A stretch of 64,000 nucleotides of DNA from Pogonophryne albipinna (GCA_028583405.1 CM053260.1:20228813-20292812); one strand, 5' to 3'; positions 21,950 through 32,436 are shown, counted from the stretch's first letter. The notes: generated from the letters alone by a model not told the origin. Translations and numbers: made by a program.

Positions 21950-24440
21950 GCAAGGCAAGGCAAGTTTATTTATATAGCACTTTTCAACACAAGGCAATTC
22001 AAAGTGCTTTACAAAAAAATAAAAGACATTAAGAAAATGGCATTTAAAATCAGTCATTAAAAAGAAAAGCTAATAAAATAAACATTAAAAGAAAAAATAC
22101 ATGGATAAAAGTTACAGTGATAAAAGTTACAGTGCAGTCTAAGATAGGAATAGTTCAATTAAAAGCAGCGACAAAAAGAAAAGTCTTCAGCCTGGATTTA
22201 AAAGTAGTCAAAGTTGCAGCGGACCTGCAGGTTTCTGGGAGTTTGTTCCAGATATTTGGAGCATAATAACTGAACGCTGTTTTACGATGTTTAGTTCTGA
22301 CTCTGGGGACAGAAAGCTGACCAGTCCCTGAAGACCTGAGAGATCTGGATGGTTCATAATTTAGCAGGAGGTCAGAAATGTATTTTGGGCCTAAACCATT
22401 CAGTGCTTTATAAACCAGCAGCAGTATTTTGAAATCTATTCTTTGACACACAGGAAGCCAGTGTAAAGACTTCAGAACAGGAGTGATGTGATCCACTTTC
22501 TTAGTGTTAGTGAGGACTCGAGCAGCGGCGTTCTGAATCAGCAGCAGCTTTCTAATAGATTTTTTAGTGAGACCTGTAAAGACACCATTACAGTAGTCCA
22601 GTCTACTGAAGATAAAAGCATGGACAAGTTTTTCCAAATCCTGCTGTGACATTAGTCTTTTAATCCTAGATATATTCTTTAGGTGATAGTAGGCTGATTT
22701 AGTAACTGTTTTAATGTGACTGTTGAAACTCAGGTCAGAGTCCATGACTACACCTAGATTTCTGGCTTTATCTGTTGTTTTGAACATTGCAGACTGAAGC
22801 TCAGCGCTAACTTTTATACGTTCTGCCTTGGCTCCAAAAACCATTACCTCAGTTTTATCTTTGTTTAATTGGAGAAAGTTCTGACACATCCAGTCATTGA
22901 TTTGTTCAATGCACTTACTCAGTGTTTGAATTGGAGCATAGTCTCCTGGTGAAATTGTTACGTAAATTTGTGTGTCATCCGCATAGCTATGGTAACTTAT
23001 TTTGTTGTTTTTCATTATCTGAGCCAGTGGTAGCATGTAGATGTTAAAGAGAAGAGGCCCCAAGATGGAGCCTTGAGGTACCCCACATGTCATATTTGTC
23101 AACTCAGATGTGTATTTACCTATAGAAACAAAGTTGTTTCTGTCCTTTAAGTAGGATTCAGACCAATTTAGAACTGTTTCCGAAAGTCCCACCCAGTTTT
23201 CCAGTCGGTCTAGTAATATGCTGTGGTCAACATTGTCAAACGCAGCACTGAGATCTAATAATACTAACACTGAAGTTCTGCCACTGTCTGTGTTTAAGTG
23301 GATGTCATTAAAGACCTTTACAAGAGCAGTCTCAGTGCTGTGGTTTGGACGAAAGCCTGACTGGAACACATCCAAACAGTTATTTAAATGCAAGGAATTA
23401 CTCAACTGTTGAAAAACAACTTTTTCAATGATTTTACCTAGAAATGGGAGGTTTGATATGGGCCTGTAATTGTTCATTACTGAAGCATCTAGATTATTAT
23501 TTTTTAAGAGCGGTTTAATGACTGCAGTTTTAAGGGCCTGTGGAAAAATACCTGAGTGAAGAGATTTGTTTACTATATGAAGTAGATCTGAGGCCATGCA
23601 AGGCAAACCATCTTTGAAAAATCCTGTTGGAATAATATCAAGGCAGCAGGAGGAGGATTTCAGAAGTTGAATAATGTCCTCTAGGTTTTTATCATTAATC
23701 TGATGGAATTGTGTCATGGTGTTTGAATTTATGTTAAGTGGACACAGAGACAACACATTTGCTGTACCTGATGCAGAGGCACTGACTGCTTGTCTGATTT
23801 TCTCAATTTTGTCAGTGAAGAAGGAGGCAAAATCATTGCTGGTGGATAGAAATTCAGAGGCTACTGACACTGGGGGGTTAGTTAGTCTGTCGACGGTAGC
23901 AAAAAAGGCACGTGCGTTGTTTTTGTTTTTGGTAATGATGTCAGAGAAGAACGATTGTCGTGCGTTTTTCAATTCCAAATTATAAAGGCCAAGTCTCTCT
24001 TTATAGATTTCAAAGTGCACCTGGAGATTTGTTTTTCGCCACCTGCGTTCAGCTTTTCGACATTCTCTTTTTTCTGTTTTCACGGTCATGGCCTTTCTCC
24101 ATGGAGATATTTTCTTCCCAGTCACTTCCTTTACCTTAGTTGGAGCAATGGCATCTATAACATTTTTAATTTTTGAATTAAAATGATCTACTAGCTCATT
24201 TACTGAGATGTTAGCAGGGGCAAGTGTGGAAGAAAAATTCTGAGTAAACATTTCCCGAGTATTTTCAGTTAAATATCGCTTTGTGGTTACCTCTTTCTGA
24301 ACATTTTTGTGAACAGAAATAGAGCTCTCAAAGAAAACACAGGAATGGTCAGAGAGTGCAACATCAGTCACCACAACCTTAGAGATATTCAGACCCTTTG
24401 AGATAATTAAGTCCAGAGTGTGCCCCTTATACTCACTCAA
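21950..24440 (-). mobile_element. L2-type LINE, 5'-truncated, long open ORF
   Basis: The 3' end on + is a repeated ggcaa tract followed by gtttatttatatagcacttt and caattcaaagtgctttac. Together with the 761-aa ORF it spans about 2.5 kb. The 5' side begins inside the endonuclease domain near 24440, so the copy cannot start its own full cycle. Its 3' UTR is the empty-site reference for the interrupted copy at 51931-56220. Confidence 0.9.
22155..24440 (-). CDS. L2-type LINE ORF2: endonuclease tail + reverse transcriptase
   Basis: The 761-aa frame has no stops. Residues 1-38 are the end of an AP-type endonuclease (GHTLDLIIS, SDHSCVFFE). A basic linker follows. RT motifs run in order: NYRPISNLPFLGKIIE (about 322), FRPNHSTETAL (about 362), LDLSAAFDNVDH (about 393), GVPQGSILGPLLF (about 450) and YADDT with its catalytic Asp pair (about 485). 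The post-RT part carries HWLPVCQRIDFKILL, RSLRSS and FKSRLKTFLF. The uninterrupted frame with intact catalytic motifs points to a recent insertion. The missing 5' part removes the rest of the endonuclease and any ORF1; the annotated Met is just the first internal one. It could still supply RT activity if transcribed. Confidence 0.88.
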   Translation of the reverse strand: MSEYKGHTLDLIISKGLNISKVVVTDVALSDHSCVFFESSISVHKNVQKEVTTKRYLTENTREMFTQNFSSTLAPANISVNELVDHFNSKIKNVIDAIAPTKVKEVTGKKISPWRKAMTVKTEKRECRKAERRWRKTNLQVHFEIYKERLGLYNLELKNARQSFFSDIITKNKNNARAFFATVDRLTNPPVSVASEFLSTSNDFASFFTDKIEKIRQAVSASASGTANVLSLCPLNINSNTMTQFHQINDKNLEDIIQLLKSSSCCLDIIPTGFFKDGLPCMASDLLHIVNKSLHSGIFPQALKTAVIKPLLKNNNLDASVMNNYRPISNLPFLGKIIEKVVFQQLSNSLHLNNCLDVFQSGFRPNHSTETALVKVFNDIHLNTDSGRTSVLVLLDLSAAFDNVDHSILLDRLENWVGLSETVLNWSESYLKDRNNFVSIGKYTSELTNMTCGVPQGSILGPLLFNIYMLPLAQIMKNNKISYHSYADDTQIYVTISPGDYAPIQTLSKCIEQINDWMCQNFLQLNKDKTEVMVFGAKAERIKVSAELQSAMFKTTDKARNLGVVMDSDLSFNSHIKTVTKSAYYHLKNISRIKRLMSQQDLEKLVHAFIFSRLDYCNGVFTGLTKKSIRKLLLIQNAAARVLTNTKKVDHITPVLKSLHWLPVCQRIDFKILLLVYKALNGLGPKYISDLLLNYEPSRSLRSSGTGQLSVPRVRTKHRKTAFSYYAPNIWNKLPETCRSAATLTTFKSRLKTFLFVAAFN

Positions 24441-24629
24441 TAAGACAAGTGTAATACAGAAAATCTGATTTGAATTTAGTCTTATTTAGCGTTCAGTTTT
24501 GAACTAATTGATCCATTTACAAGGATAAATCTTAATCTCCTTTCGATAAATACTCATCCTCTTTGATCTCAGCATGATGTTTGCTTTTATCTTTGGATAA
24601 TTTGAACACTGTGTGTGTTTCTGTGTCAG

Positions 24630-24817
24630 CTTTCCAGAGGTTGTTGGGGAAGAAAGACGTGTCTCAGGAGCTGGAGGAGGTCCATGCGGAGTCTCGTGAG
24701 CAGGGCAACGTGCACACCGCCTCTGTGCTGCAGCTGCTGCGGAGCCAGACTGTTCGCTGGCAGCTCATCACCATCATCGTCAGCATGGCCTGCTATCAGC
24801 TCTGCGGCCTGAACGCT
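24630..24817 (+). CDS. slc2a9: slc2a9-like exon: cytoplasmic loop and TM7
   Basis: The exon is bounded by acceptor ctgtgtcag and donor gtgaga. It is 188 nt, entering in phase 1 and leaving in phase 0. It encodes the large intracellular loop ([18 protein letters not shown], then AESREQG and VLQLLRS) and TM7 ([19 protein letters not shown]). The QLCGLNA end is the counterpart of the GLUT QQLSGINA substrate-pathway motif, with Cys and Leu as in GLUT9-type members. The VSQE-EEV-AESR pattern is what separates this from GLUT5- and GLUT11-type sequences as I know them. The L2 LINE ends only about 190 bp upstream of this exon. Confidence 0.92.
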
Positions 24818-26084
24818 GTGAGACCCTGTTATTATCTCACTTTACTCAGAGAGTCAATGAAATCCTGTTCTTTAGAATGCATTATTACTTTATTGTATTT
24901 TTGAAAATCAGAAATGTCTTTGCTATTTATTTTTGATCATTTAAAAATGTTTTAAGCATTATATAAGAATCAATATTGCAAAATTCAGTTAAGAAAATAG
25001 ACAACCTTCTTTTAAAACATTTACGTGACAAACATTCTGTCCTATCAGAGTCCTTTTAGTGACAAAATGACTGCTTGTCAGTGGATCAGGTGTAGCAGCA
25101 AATTGCAGTGCACAGGTGTGACCCAGTAATTGTTGACTCTTTAAAAAGAAAAAAAAAGAAATAGGGTTATTTAGTTTTTTTTTTTATTCAATAATGCTAT
25201 GCTGTAAAATAATTTAAGTCGTTATTTTCTAAGATAGATTGTATCTTTCCAAATGTGCCCAGCACACCTCTGTTTAAGTACCTGTGGGCATGCAGGTCAC
25301 TTTAGGTCACACAGTCATGCACGTTGTTGAGGGAAGAGATGTGGAGCCATCCTTCGCCTGAGGTGTTTATGTATTGTCTTCTCAAACTTTTTTCATCTAA
25401 CTTTTCTTATCTCCTACTTTCCTTAAAGCCCTTCTAGGGACAGCTGAAATGAAACTTCTGTTTGAAGTCTGTCTATGTTTATGTTATTTGTTCCTATGAA
25501 ATGATCAATAATTAAATAAGGATCGACGAGCAGGAAGGATGCAACCAAAGCCGGTCTTTTTGACACTTACATTTTTAAAATAAGACTCTTGATCCTTGAC
25601 TGACATATTTAAAATTCATGCAAATGATATACGTAAGCTTGCTCCAAAACCATGTTCAGAATAAATATCAGCTCGATTTTTTCATTATCAAATATTCCAA
25701 TATGATAGGTTGACGGTCCTCTTGGTAATACTGTAATGCGAAAAGCTAGAAATCCCAAAGCTCCTTCTCTATTATCATAGATATGGGCAAGACTTCATTT
25801 GCATACACTTACCTTCCATGAAGCCAGGCATTTAATTTATATCACTTTGGAGGTCTTTATTTTGATCATCAGACCTGTCAAATGACTCCAGTAAATACTA
25901 TAGTCAGAGAGAGACTCGGTGCTGTTGCAGAAGCGTATTGTGTAGCAATGAAACTGATTCTGAAGGTGACAGCTGAGACATTTTGCAATGAAAGCATCGT
26001 CACAGGATCAGTTCTTCAGCTTATTAAAAATCTTTAAAACAAATAGATTTGTATATATATTTAACTATATATAAATGTTCATAG
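24818..26084 (+). other. Intron of slc2a9-like gene (1.27 kb)
   Basis: AT-rich intron bounded by gtgaga and ...ttcatag. No repeat ends or genes are recognised. It is the only long intron here without an obvious transposon. Confidence 0.7.
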
Positions 26085-26195
26085 ATCTGGTACTACACCA
26101 ATGGGATCCTTCGGGACGCAGGCTTTGCCGACAACATTATCCCCTACATCACCCTGACCACCGGGGCCATAGAGACTTTAGCAGCCATCATCTCG
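26085..26195 (+). CDS. slc2a9: slc2a9-like exon: extracellular loop and TM8
   Basis: This 111-nt exon (37 codons, phase 0 on both sides) lies between ttcatag and gtgagt. It starts IWYYTNGILRDAGF, the post-TM7 segment that in GLUT9 reads IW-YTN-I--AG, then IIPYITLTTGAIETLAAIIS, most of TM8. The ITLTTGAIETLAA pattern supports SLC2A9 over other class II paralogues. Which teleost paralogue this is (slc2a9 or an slc2a9-like duplicate) cannot be decided here. Confidence 0.92.
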
Positions 26196-28130
26196 GTGAG
26201 TATTCCCATTTTAAATCAACTGAACCTGTCTGAAACTGGGCATTAGACTGCTCTTTGAATGAAAAAGAAATAACACAAGTGTATGATGTTTGGTTTCAGG
26301 GGTAATAGTCTTTAACTAGTCTCTAATTTTCGTGCTATTTGAACTTCTGTTGTTTCTTCTTTTACTATTTAAATACCTACATTTTCAAAGGTTTGATATT
26401 AACATGGTTTGCCATTATATGTACATACTGTAGGGTAATTACTCTCACAGGAGGGAGACAAAAGTTTCGCCCTGTAGCTTAAAACGAAACGTCTCTTCTT
26501 ATAATATGAATACGAAGTTAGGCAAATACAGTTATCTGAATAAAATGGCAACCCCAAAGTGAATGCATATACATCACTGGGAGCACATACCAAATATTTG
26601 TCTTACTTCACTTTTGCTTTATTTGTAATGCTGATGTCTTCCGATTCGTCTCTGAAAACAGTTCTTAAAAGGGTCAAATGAAAAGCAAAGATTTGCAAAA
26701 AGAATTAGCAGTAGTTTTCTTCTCTGTATGATTATCATCTAGACTCAGGCAAACAACTACATATGGGCAACAGTTGACATTAAAATATCATCATTGGTCA
26801 TTGTGGTGCATTGACATGATCTCCATACAGTAAGAGAAAGATGTGATCCTTATTCCCATTTCACTTTTCCAAAACCAATATTGTATCATAATTCTAATGC
26901 TATTCTTGCTTGAAGTGGAGGAACCTCCCTGCTGCTCAGCTACTTAAACACCCTCAGCCCACTTGACGTAAAAAGGCACTTGTATGTTCCCGCTCTGGTA
27001 GGAGATCTGTCACTTCAGACGGAGCAGAGAGCCGACTGCATCAAACAGCTGAGTGGGTTGATTAGCTATTAATTGAGTTGGAGTGTCTCTGTTGGCAGCT
27101 TGTTGCGCAGATAATGTAGCTTTCCACTCTAGCAGTAATTCCTATGCACAACACATTATAAATATAAAACATGAAAGACATCAATGATAAAAAACCCTAA
27201 TCAAAAAACAAAAAACACTAATAAAGCTGCTTTTCTGATATTTATGTTCAAACCTCACAAACATGTATAGCAGTAGCAAGAGATAAGTAGCATTGTAGTC
27301 TTATCTCCATCATATCCTCCGTTCCTAAGCAACAAACTACTTTGACACAAGGCATCCACTCGAGAGCTCAGGAGTCGATAGTCTGCTGCATCCAATTTTA
27401 ATCCAGTTAACCGCTGCTGTAGGAATACTAACATACTGATAACAGAGAGCTATTGATTCAGAATACACTGAATGATTTGGTACCACCTTGAGGGAAGGCT
27501 GAATTCCTCACGACTAAAAACCTTTTTTCGACCACATAAATACATGATTTTCAGGATCCTTTCTTGCAACTCCGGTAAAAGAATATATAGTATTTAAGTT
27601 CCTGTGCTAAAGTTCGCATGACAGTTGCAACAACTTTCAGAGCGTTGATCTACACGTCAATGTTAGGGTAAGGCTGGGTATATCCTTTAATGTCATTGAT
27701 GTTTAATTTACATCATGTTGCTGACACCCGAAGGCTTTATGCCTTTTCATCATAGGAAGCCCAGAGTTTCAAGTCAGCACATCATACAAAGTTTCCTTTT
27801 CACATGTAGTACCAGCAGGATATTGTATGAGGCACAAGCATCTTCAGTGACTGGAAATCCTGTGTTCATGGATAGCTCATTCAGGAGGTACGATATTACC
27901 CAGATTCTTCCAGCCATCACAGAGTTGGCTTGTAATTTGGTCCTAACACTGAATTTTGCTGTGCGTTGAAGTTGTCTGCCGATTTCAGCATGGGCCCTTT
28001 CTGGCATGAATTCATAAATCCGGTTGTCCACCAGTAAAACATTTTTCTTGGTGTTTTCATTAGAATAACTCCTTCACCAACAGATGTTTATTTTCTCAAG
28101 GTTTTGCACCAACGCCTGGAAACAATATAA
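26196..28130 (+). other. Intronic stretch before gypsy element
   Basis: No gene is recognised. The sequence is unique-looking and AT-rich, and the ORFs of up to 85 codons show no domain. Confidence 0.5.
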
Positions 28131-28139
28131 ACATGCACA

Positions 28140-28421
28140 GTGACTCACTGTAAAAACTCCAGGACTAGCCGTCACTCCAATCCCAGCGACTTCTCACTTG
28201 ATCCCCAAATTGGCACTGCCACTACCCCAATCCCCCGATCTTTCCCGGCTCCTTACTCAGTCTCATCCCATGGAGATGAGCCCATGCAAGTGGGAAGGGC
28301 CCGCTTCTCACCATCTGAGCGTGCTAGAAGGATCCATGCTGGGGAATGTGTTTATTGCAGCCAAACCAGTCATCTCGTTTCCTCCTGTCCTAGTCTGCCA
28401 AAAGGTCAGGCTCGTCAGTAG
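28140..28421 (+). pseudogene. Gypsy gag C-terminus with zinc knuckle
   Basis: The 93-codon frame encodes a Pro/Ser-rich segment, then CVYCSQTSHLVSSC near its end, a CX2CX4HX4C CCHC knuckle used for RNA binding in gag. The preceding ARRIHAGE motif is typical of fish gypsy gag. The N-terminal capsid part is missing. The frame ends just before the protease frame, as in elements that use a stop or frameshift between gag and pol. Confidence 0.75.
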
Positions 28422-28423
28422 CT

Positions 28424-28660
28424 GTGGGGATTCTGGCGAGCCCTTCCTCCTCTCTCAACCCCCAACCCAGAACGCAGCTAGAAGCCATGCTTTGCTGCAA
28501 CCAACAGTCCCTACCCCTGCTTGCCTTAGTGGACTCGGGGGCGGATGAGAATTTTTTGGACATTGACATTGCAGCTCAGGCAGGAATTTCCTGCGAAGTG
28601 TTAGATTCACCTCTTAGTGCTAATGCTCTAAATGGAAAATTCCTGGCCCAAGTCATTCAC
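28424..28660 (+). pseudogene. Gypsy aspartic protease
   Basis: The frame contains LALVDSGADENFLD with the catalytic DSG triad of a retropepsin-like protease, which processes the polyprotein. It is followed by AAQAGI and LNGKFLAQV. Near 28645-28660 the protease sequence runs straight into a sequence that in another frame encodes the end of RNase H. The C-terminal residues of the open frame are therefore out-of-frame readthrough. RT and most of RNase H are absent. Confidence 0.8.
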
Positions 28661-29975
28661 CCTCACCTACCGTCCAGGGTCACGGAACCTCAAGCCTGAC
28701 GCCCTCTCTCGCCAGTTCGCTTCCGATCGACCAGCTGCCAGTCCAGACACTATCCTGCCTGCCTCCTGCGTGGTGGGGGCTGTTACCTTGGAGATTGAGT
28801 CATTGGTCAGGGAGGCCCAGCGAACGCAGCCTAACCCAGGTAACTGCCCAGCTAATAGTCTTTTTGTGCCTACCCCTGTTCGCTCCAAGGTCCTGCAGTG
28901 GGCACACGCCTCTCGTTTCTCATGTCATCCTGGTGTCCATCGCACACTGTTCATTCTCAAACAACGGTTCTGGTGGCCTTCCATGGCTCAAGACACCAGG
29001 GCCTTTGTTGCTGCCTGTACAGTATGTGCCCGCGCCAAGTCCTCCCACCAGCCTCCCTCTGGCCTGCTTCGCCCACTGCCGGTACCTAGTCGCCCTTGGT
29101 CGCATGTGGCATTGGATTTTGTTACTGGACTTCCACTTTCACAAGGAAATACCATCATCCTAACTATTGTGGACAGATTCTCAAAGATGGTACACTTTGT
29201 GGCTCTTTCCAAGCTTCCCACTGCCCGAGAGACTGCAGATCTTCTGGTCAACCATGTAGTTCGACTTCATGGGATCCCCACCGACATCGTCTCTGACCGG
29301 GGCCCCCAGTTCATTTCCCACGTTTGGAAGGCCTTCTGTCAGGCTCTGGGAGCATCGGTGAGCCTGTCATCTGGCTATCATCCTCAGACGAACGGGCAAA
29401 CGGAACGGGCCAACCAGGATCTGGGGTCGGCCCTTCGTTGTGTGGCTTTCAGGAACCCTTCGTCATGGGTCCCACATCTGCCATGGATCGAGTATGCCCA
29501 CAACTCCCTGCCAAGTGCAGCCACAGGTATTTCACCTTTTCATTGTGCCATGGGTTTCCAACCACCTCTGTTTCCAGCCCAGGAAGAGGAAGTTGCTGTT
29601 CCCTCCGTTCAGGCCCACCTTCGTCACTGTCGTAAGGTGTGGAGGGACACCCGAGCAGCCCTGCTCCGCTCCGCTGCCCGCAACCGCCTCATCGCAGACC
29701 GCCACAGGACCCCGGCCCCCAACTACTTACCAGGTCAGAGTGTTTGGCTTTCTTCCAAAGATCTCCCACTCAAGACAGAGTCAAAAAAACTTACTCCACG
29801 GTATGTCGGCCCCTTCATCATCGACTCCATTATTAATCCATCTGCAGTCAAACTCAAACTTCCCTCACACATGAAGGTTCATCCGACATTTCATGTCTCT
29901 CTGTTGAAACCTGTTGCCAGCAGTCCCCCACCCCCCCGCATCATTAATAATCACCCAACCTACACCGTCAGGTGA
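28632..29975 (+). pseudogene. Gypsy pol: RNase H end and integrase
   Basis: The 447-codon frame begins with [16 protein letters not shown], the end of RNase H. Integrase follows: an HHCC zinc-binding domain (SCHPGVHRT, then CTVCARAKS), a DDE core ([32 protein letters not shown] with the catalytic Glu), and a C-terminal region with GPFIID and [11 protein letters not shown]. Integrase inserts the cDNA into the host genome. The frame stops at TGA 29973-29975, inside what should be the start of the chromodomain. Deletion of RT means this copy could not replicate by itself. Confidence 0.88.
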
Positions 29976-30161
29976 TTGTTGGACGTTCGTCGCCGTGGAA
30001 GGGGATTCCAATATCTGGTCGATTGGGAGGGCTATGGTCTAGAGGAGAGGTGTTGGGTTCCCCGGCGAGACATCGTGGGCGCATCTCTGATACGGGACTT
30101 CCACCGGGATAACCCTGGAAGACCTGGTAGACCTGGTAGACCGCCTGGAGGCGTCCCTTAA
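29976..30161 (+). pseudogene. Gypsy chromodomain, cut off by a stop codon
   Basis: The same frame continues after the stop at 29973-29975. [19 protein letters not shown] is the conserved core of an integrase-linked chromodomain, which targets integration to marked chromatin. [14 protein letters not shown] follows, with a short GRP repeat, ending just before the polypurine tract. A single nonsense change (TGA) separates it from integrase. Confidence 0.85.
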
Positions 30162-30628
30162 GGGGGGGGTACTGTGGTGGTTGTATTCTCCAGCCACCTC
30201 CCTTGTGTGTGTTTTCCCTTTCCCTGTCTGTGTGGGCGTGGTGCCTGTCACTCCTGGCTCCCGGCTCAAATCTCCACCTGCTGCAATCAGTTGAGCACCC
30301 TCCTCTGCGACACACCTGATTTCCATCAGCCATTACGAATGGCATATCAGCGGAGGCTCCACAACCTGTCAGCGCCAGATCGTTGTTAAACCCCAGTGGT
30401 AAAACTCTCAGCCTTCTCAGCCTTCTTAGAAATAGTTACGATTTCCGCTACACCTGAATATTATTCTACCTGTTCTTCTTGTGCTCCAGGATTACTCTCC
30501 AGTAGGGGTGTAACGGTTCACAAACATTTCGGTTCGGTACGTACCTCGGTTTTTAGGTCACGGTTCGGTTCGGTACGTTTTCGGTACAGCAGAAAAAATT
30601 ATCACAAAACATAACATATATTTTTTTT

Positions 30629-30900
30629 ATTAAACTGTGAATAATGTATTCACTCAAATAAATACAAAATATAATATAATAAACATTAAGGTGCAGCATT
30701 TCGATGAACTAAAATAATCTGTATTTGAACTTTACTGTACTAGTACTCACAAAACATAAACTATTAGTTTTGGGTTTTTAATTATTATTAAACTATGAAT
30801 ATTCACTCAAATAAATATAAAATATAATAAAATAAACATTAAGGTGCAGCTTTTCGATGAACTGAAATAATCTGTATTTTAACTGTACTGTACTCGTACC
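30629..30900. repeat. Tandem duplication, ~155-bp unit, within hAT
   Basis: Two diverged copies share cactcaaataaatacaaaat, aaacattaaggtgcagc and tttcgatgaact motifs about 155 bp apart. Confidence 0.75.
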
Positions 30901-30959
30901 TAAGCAGCCAGTTTGACATTAGGACTTGCTTGTCATTGTATTTTCATGTTTTTTTAAGG

Positions 30960-31130
30960 AAAAATGAACTTAACCACATTGCTTGCCGAAAGGGCAGATC
31001 TGCTGGCACTAACAATGTCTCCTGCTGTGGAGAACACCCTCTCGCTAGGGACAGAGGTAGCAGATACAGCCAGGTAGCGATTTGCTAACATGGCAACATA
31101 AGGATATTTGGCGTTTGTAATAGCTTTGGC
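30960..31130 (-). pseudogene. hAT C-terminal dimerisation domain remnant
   Basis: In another minus frame the sequence reads AKYPYVAMLANRYLAVSATS, then VPSERVFSTAGDIVSASRSA. These are the highly conserved hATC motifs (YLAV-ATS-PSERVFS-AG). It is not in frame with the BED part. This confirms the element as an internally deleted Ac-like hAT. Confidence 0.88.
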
Positions 31131-31447
31131 TTGGTCTGAACTTTTTGCGAGTGGTGGAGCGGAGGCTTAAATGCTAGTGGGAGTTGGGTTTGCACTTCAG
31201 TCTTTTTTCTTTTGGTACCGGTGATATTCACGTTCGGGTGATGCCTTTTCAAATGAGTGTGCAAGTTTGATGTATTGCCAGCCGCGTAACCAATTTTAGT
31301 TGAACAATGCCGACAAACAGCTTTGGTACGGTCCACCTGTCTTTGTCCGTCATCCTTGTGCGTAACTGCGAAACCAAAATGTTCCCAAACCGGAGACTTC
31401 AATGATGCTGGAGGATTTTCGAGCTCAACTTTATCTGCGTTCGCCAT
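31085..31447 (-). pseudogene. BED-type zinc finger of hAT transposase (N-terminal remnant)
   Basis: The 120-aa frame begins MANADKVELENPPASLKSPVW. WEHFGF leads into CRHCSTKIGYAAGNTSNLHTH, a C2H2 BED finger (Cys-X2-Cys...His-X4-His with HLKRHHP) that binds DNA at the transposon ends. A basic GTKRKK stretch follows, and QTQLPLAF is typical of hAT N-termini. At about residue 100 the frame crosses the internal deletion and is shifted out of the downstream dimerisation-domain frame, so the C-terminal residues are spurious. Confidence 0.88.
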
Positions 31448-31738
31448 TTCGACAGTTCCTCAAATTACGGACTACATTTGAACGCATCCCTCTGACCAGC
31501 TCGTCCAATGAAATGACTTGCTCGCTCTATGACGCGTTGAACACAATGGGAGCAAATTACTCTGAATGCTGCGACGCAGCACCTGAGATTACTTCCAAGA
31601 AGTTGTTCACGTTCTCAATTTTTTACGTTTAACGTTATATTCGTTCGGTACACTTCGGTACACACGTGTACCGAACCGAAGGGCCCGTACCGAATAATTT
31701 CGGTACGGGTACGTGTACCGTTACACCCCTACTCTCCA

Positions 31739-31830
31739 GTGGATTACTCTCCAGTGGATTACTCTCCGGTGGATTACTCTCCAGTGGATTACTCTCCAGT
31801 GGATACTCTCCAGCCGGATTACTCTCCACG
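31739..31830. repeat. 15-bp minisatellite in gypsy LTR
   Basis: About six units of GGATTACTCTCCAGT, some with one change or a one-base deletion. One more unit precedes the hAT insertion at 30489. Confidence 0.85.
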
Positions 31831-32219
31831 CTCCTTCTCCTCCAAATAAAACCTTTGTAACCACACTGCCGTGTCCTGCGTTTGGGTCCTCTCAGATAAC
31901 CATAACAATTATTACCCGTCGAGTGCACAATTTATCACTCACTCGCGCTGACGGGGGGGTATTCGGTTAACGCGAGTGCGACCACTGCTCCCAAGCCCTG
32001 TTGTTGCCATTTTATTTTCTGTTAAATAAGGTAAGTTAGACCATGAGTTAGACCCGAGTCTTCCTGACAGTTCATATTGTGCCGCTGCCCGGTGTAATTC
32101 AAATCTACCGCCGCGCGCACCACAGACACACAGCTGCTGCCCTGCCGCAGCACCGGAAGTGGAACTGCTGGGAGAAAAACTGACTATCAGAGATGTATCG
32201 TTATCTTTGATAATATTTC

Positions 32220-32436
32220 GTCTCCTCATTTTTCGTCAACGAAAGTAAAGAGAGATTTTGGCATAGTTTTTATTTAGTAAACTACATTTTCGTCTCGTCA
32301 CTTTTCGTCAACGATATTGCATGATGATTTCGTTACAGTTATTGTTTACTGCCGTCGGTGCCGTCTCGTCATCGTCTCGTTTTCGTCATGGAAAAAACAT
32401 ATTTCGTCATAGTTTTAGTCAACGAAATTAACACTA
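32220..32436. repeat. Interspersed-repeat end rich in TTTCGTCA motifs
   Basis: Repeated cgtctcgtcacttttcgtca and cgaaattaacactag motifs resemble the end of a common fish hAT-type MITE. The left boundary is not found, so the family is a guess. Confidence 0.45.

Larger units (their letters stand above)
30503..31731 (-). mobile_element. hAT transposon deletion derivative inside gypsy LTR
   Basis: The ends TAGGGGTGTAACGGT and ACCGTTACACCCCTA form the TIR. The 8-bp TSD CTCTCCAG is identical on both sides (30495-30502, 31732-31739). The minus strand retains two pieces of a transposase, the N-terminal BED finger and the C-terminal dimerisation domain, with the catalytic core deleted between them. 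A tandem duplication of about 155 bp (30629-30748 and 30787-30900) lies near its 3' end. Confidence 0.92.
28140..31907 (+). mobile_element. Ty3/gypsy retrotransposon with chromodomain, 5'-truncated and internally deleted
   Basis: In order: gag tail with zinc knuckle, aspartic protease, the end of RNase H, integrase, chromodomain, a polypurine tract (aaggggggggt, about 30160-30170) and a 3' LTR starting TGTGGTGG at 30173. No 5' LTR or N-terminal gag is present, and the RT is deleted. The LTR is itself split by a hAT element (30503-31731). Chromodomain-bearing gypsy elements are chromoviruses in the retrotransposon classification. This copy is dead. Confidence 0.9.
30173..31907 (+). repeat. Gypsy 3' LTR, interrupted by hAT insertion
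   Basis: The LTR starts TGTGGTGGTTGTATT right after the polypurine tract and ends about AACA at 31907. AATAAA at 31846-31851 is a likely polyadenylation signal. Removing the 1229-bp hAT element and one TSD leaves an LTR of roughly 500 bp. It has 15-bp GGATTACTCTCCAGT-type tandem units at about 31739-31830, one of which was the hAT target. Confidence 0.8.

Noticed and set aside
28795..29874. Several frames of 60-144 codons on both strands across the gypsy integrase
   Set aside because: Shadows of the integrase reading frame in GC-richer sequence.
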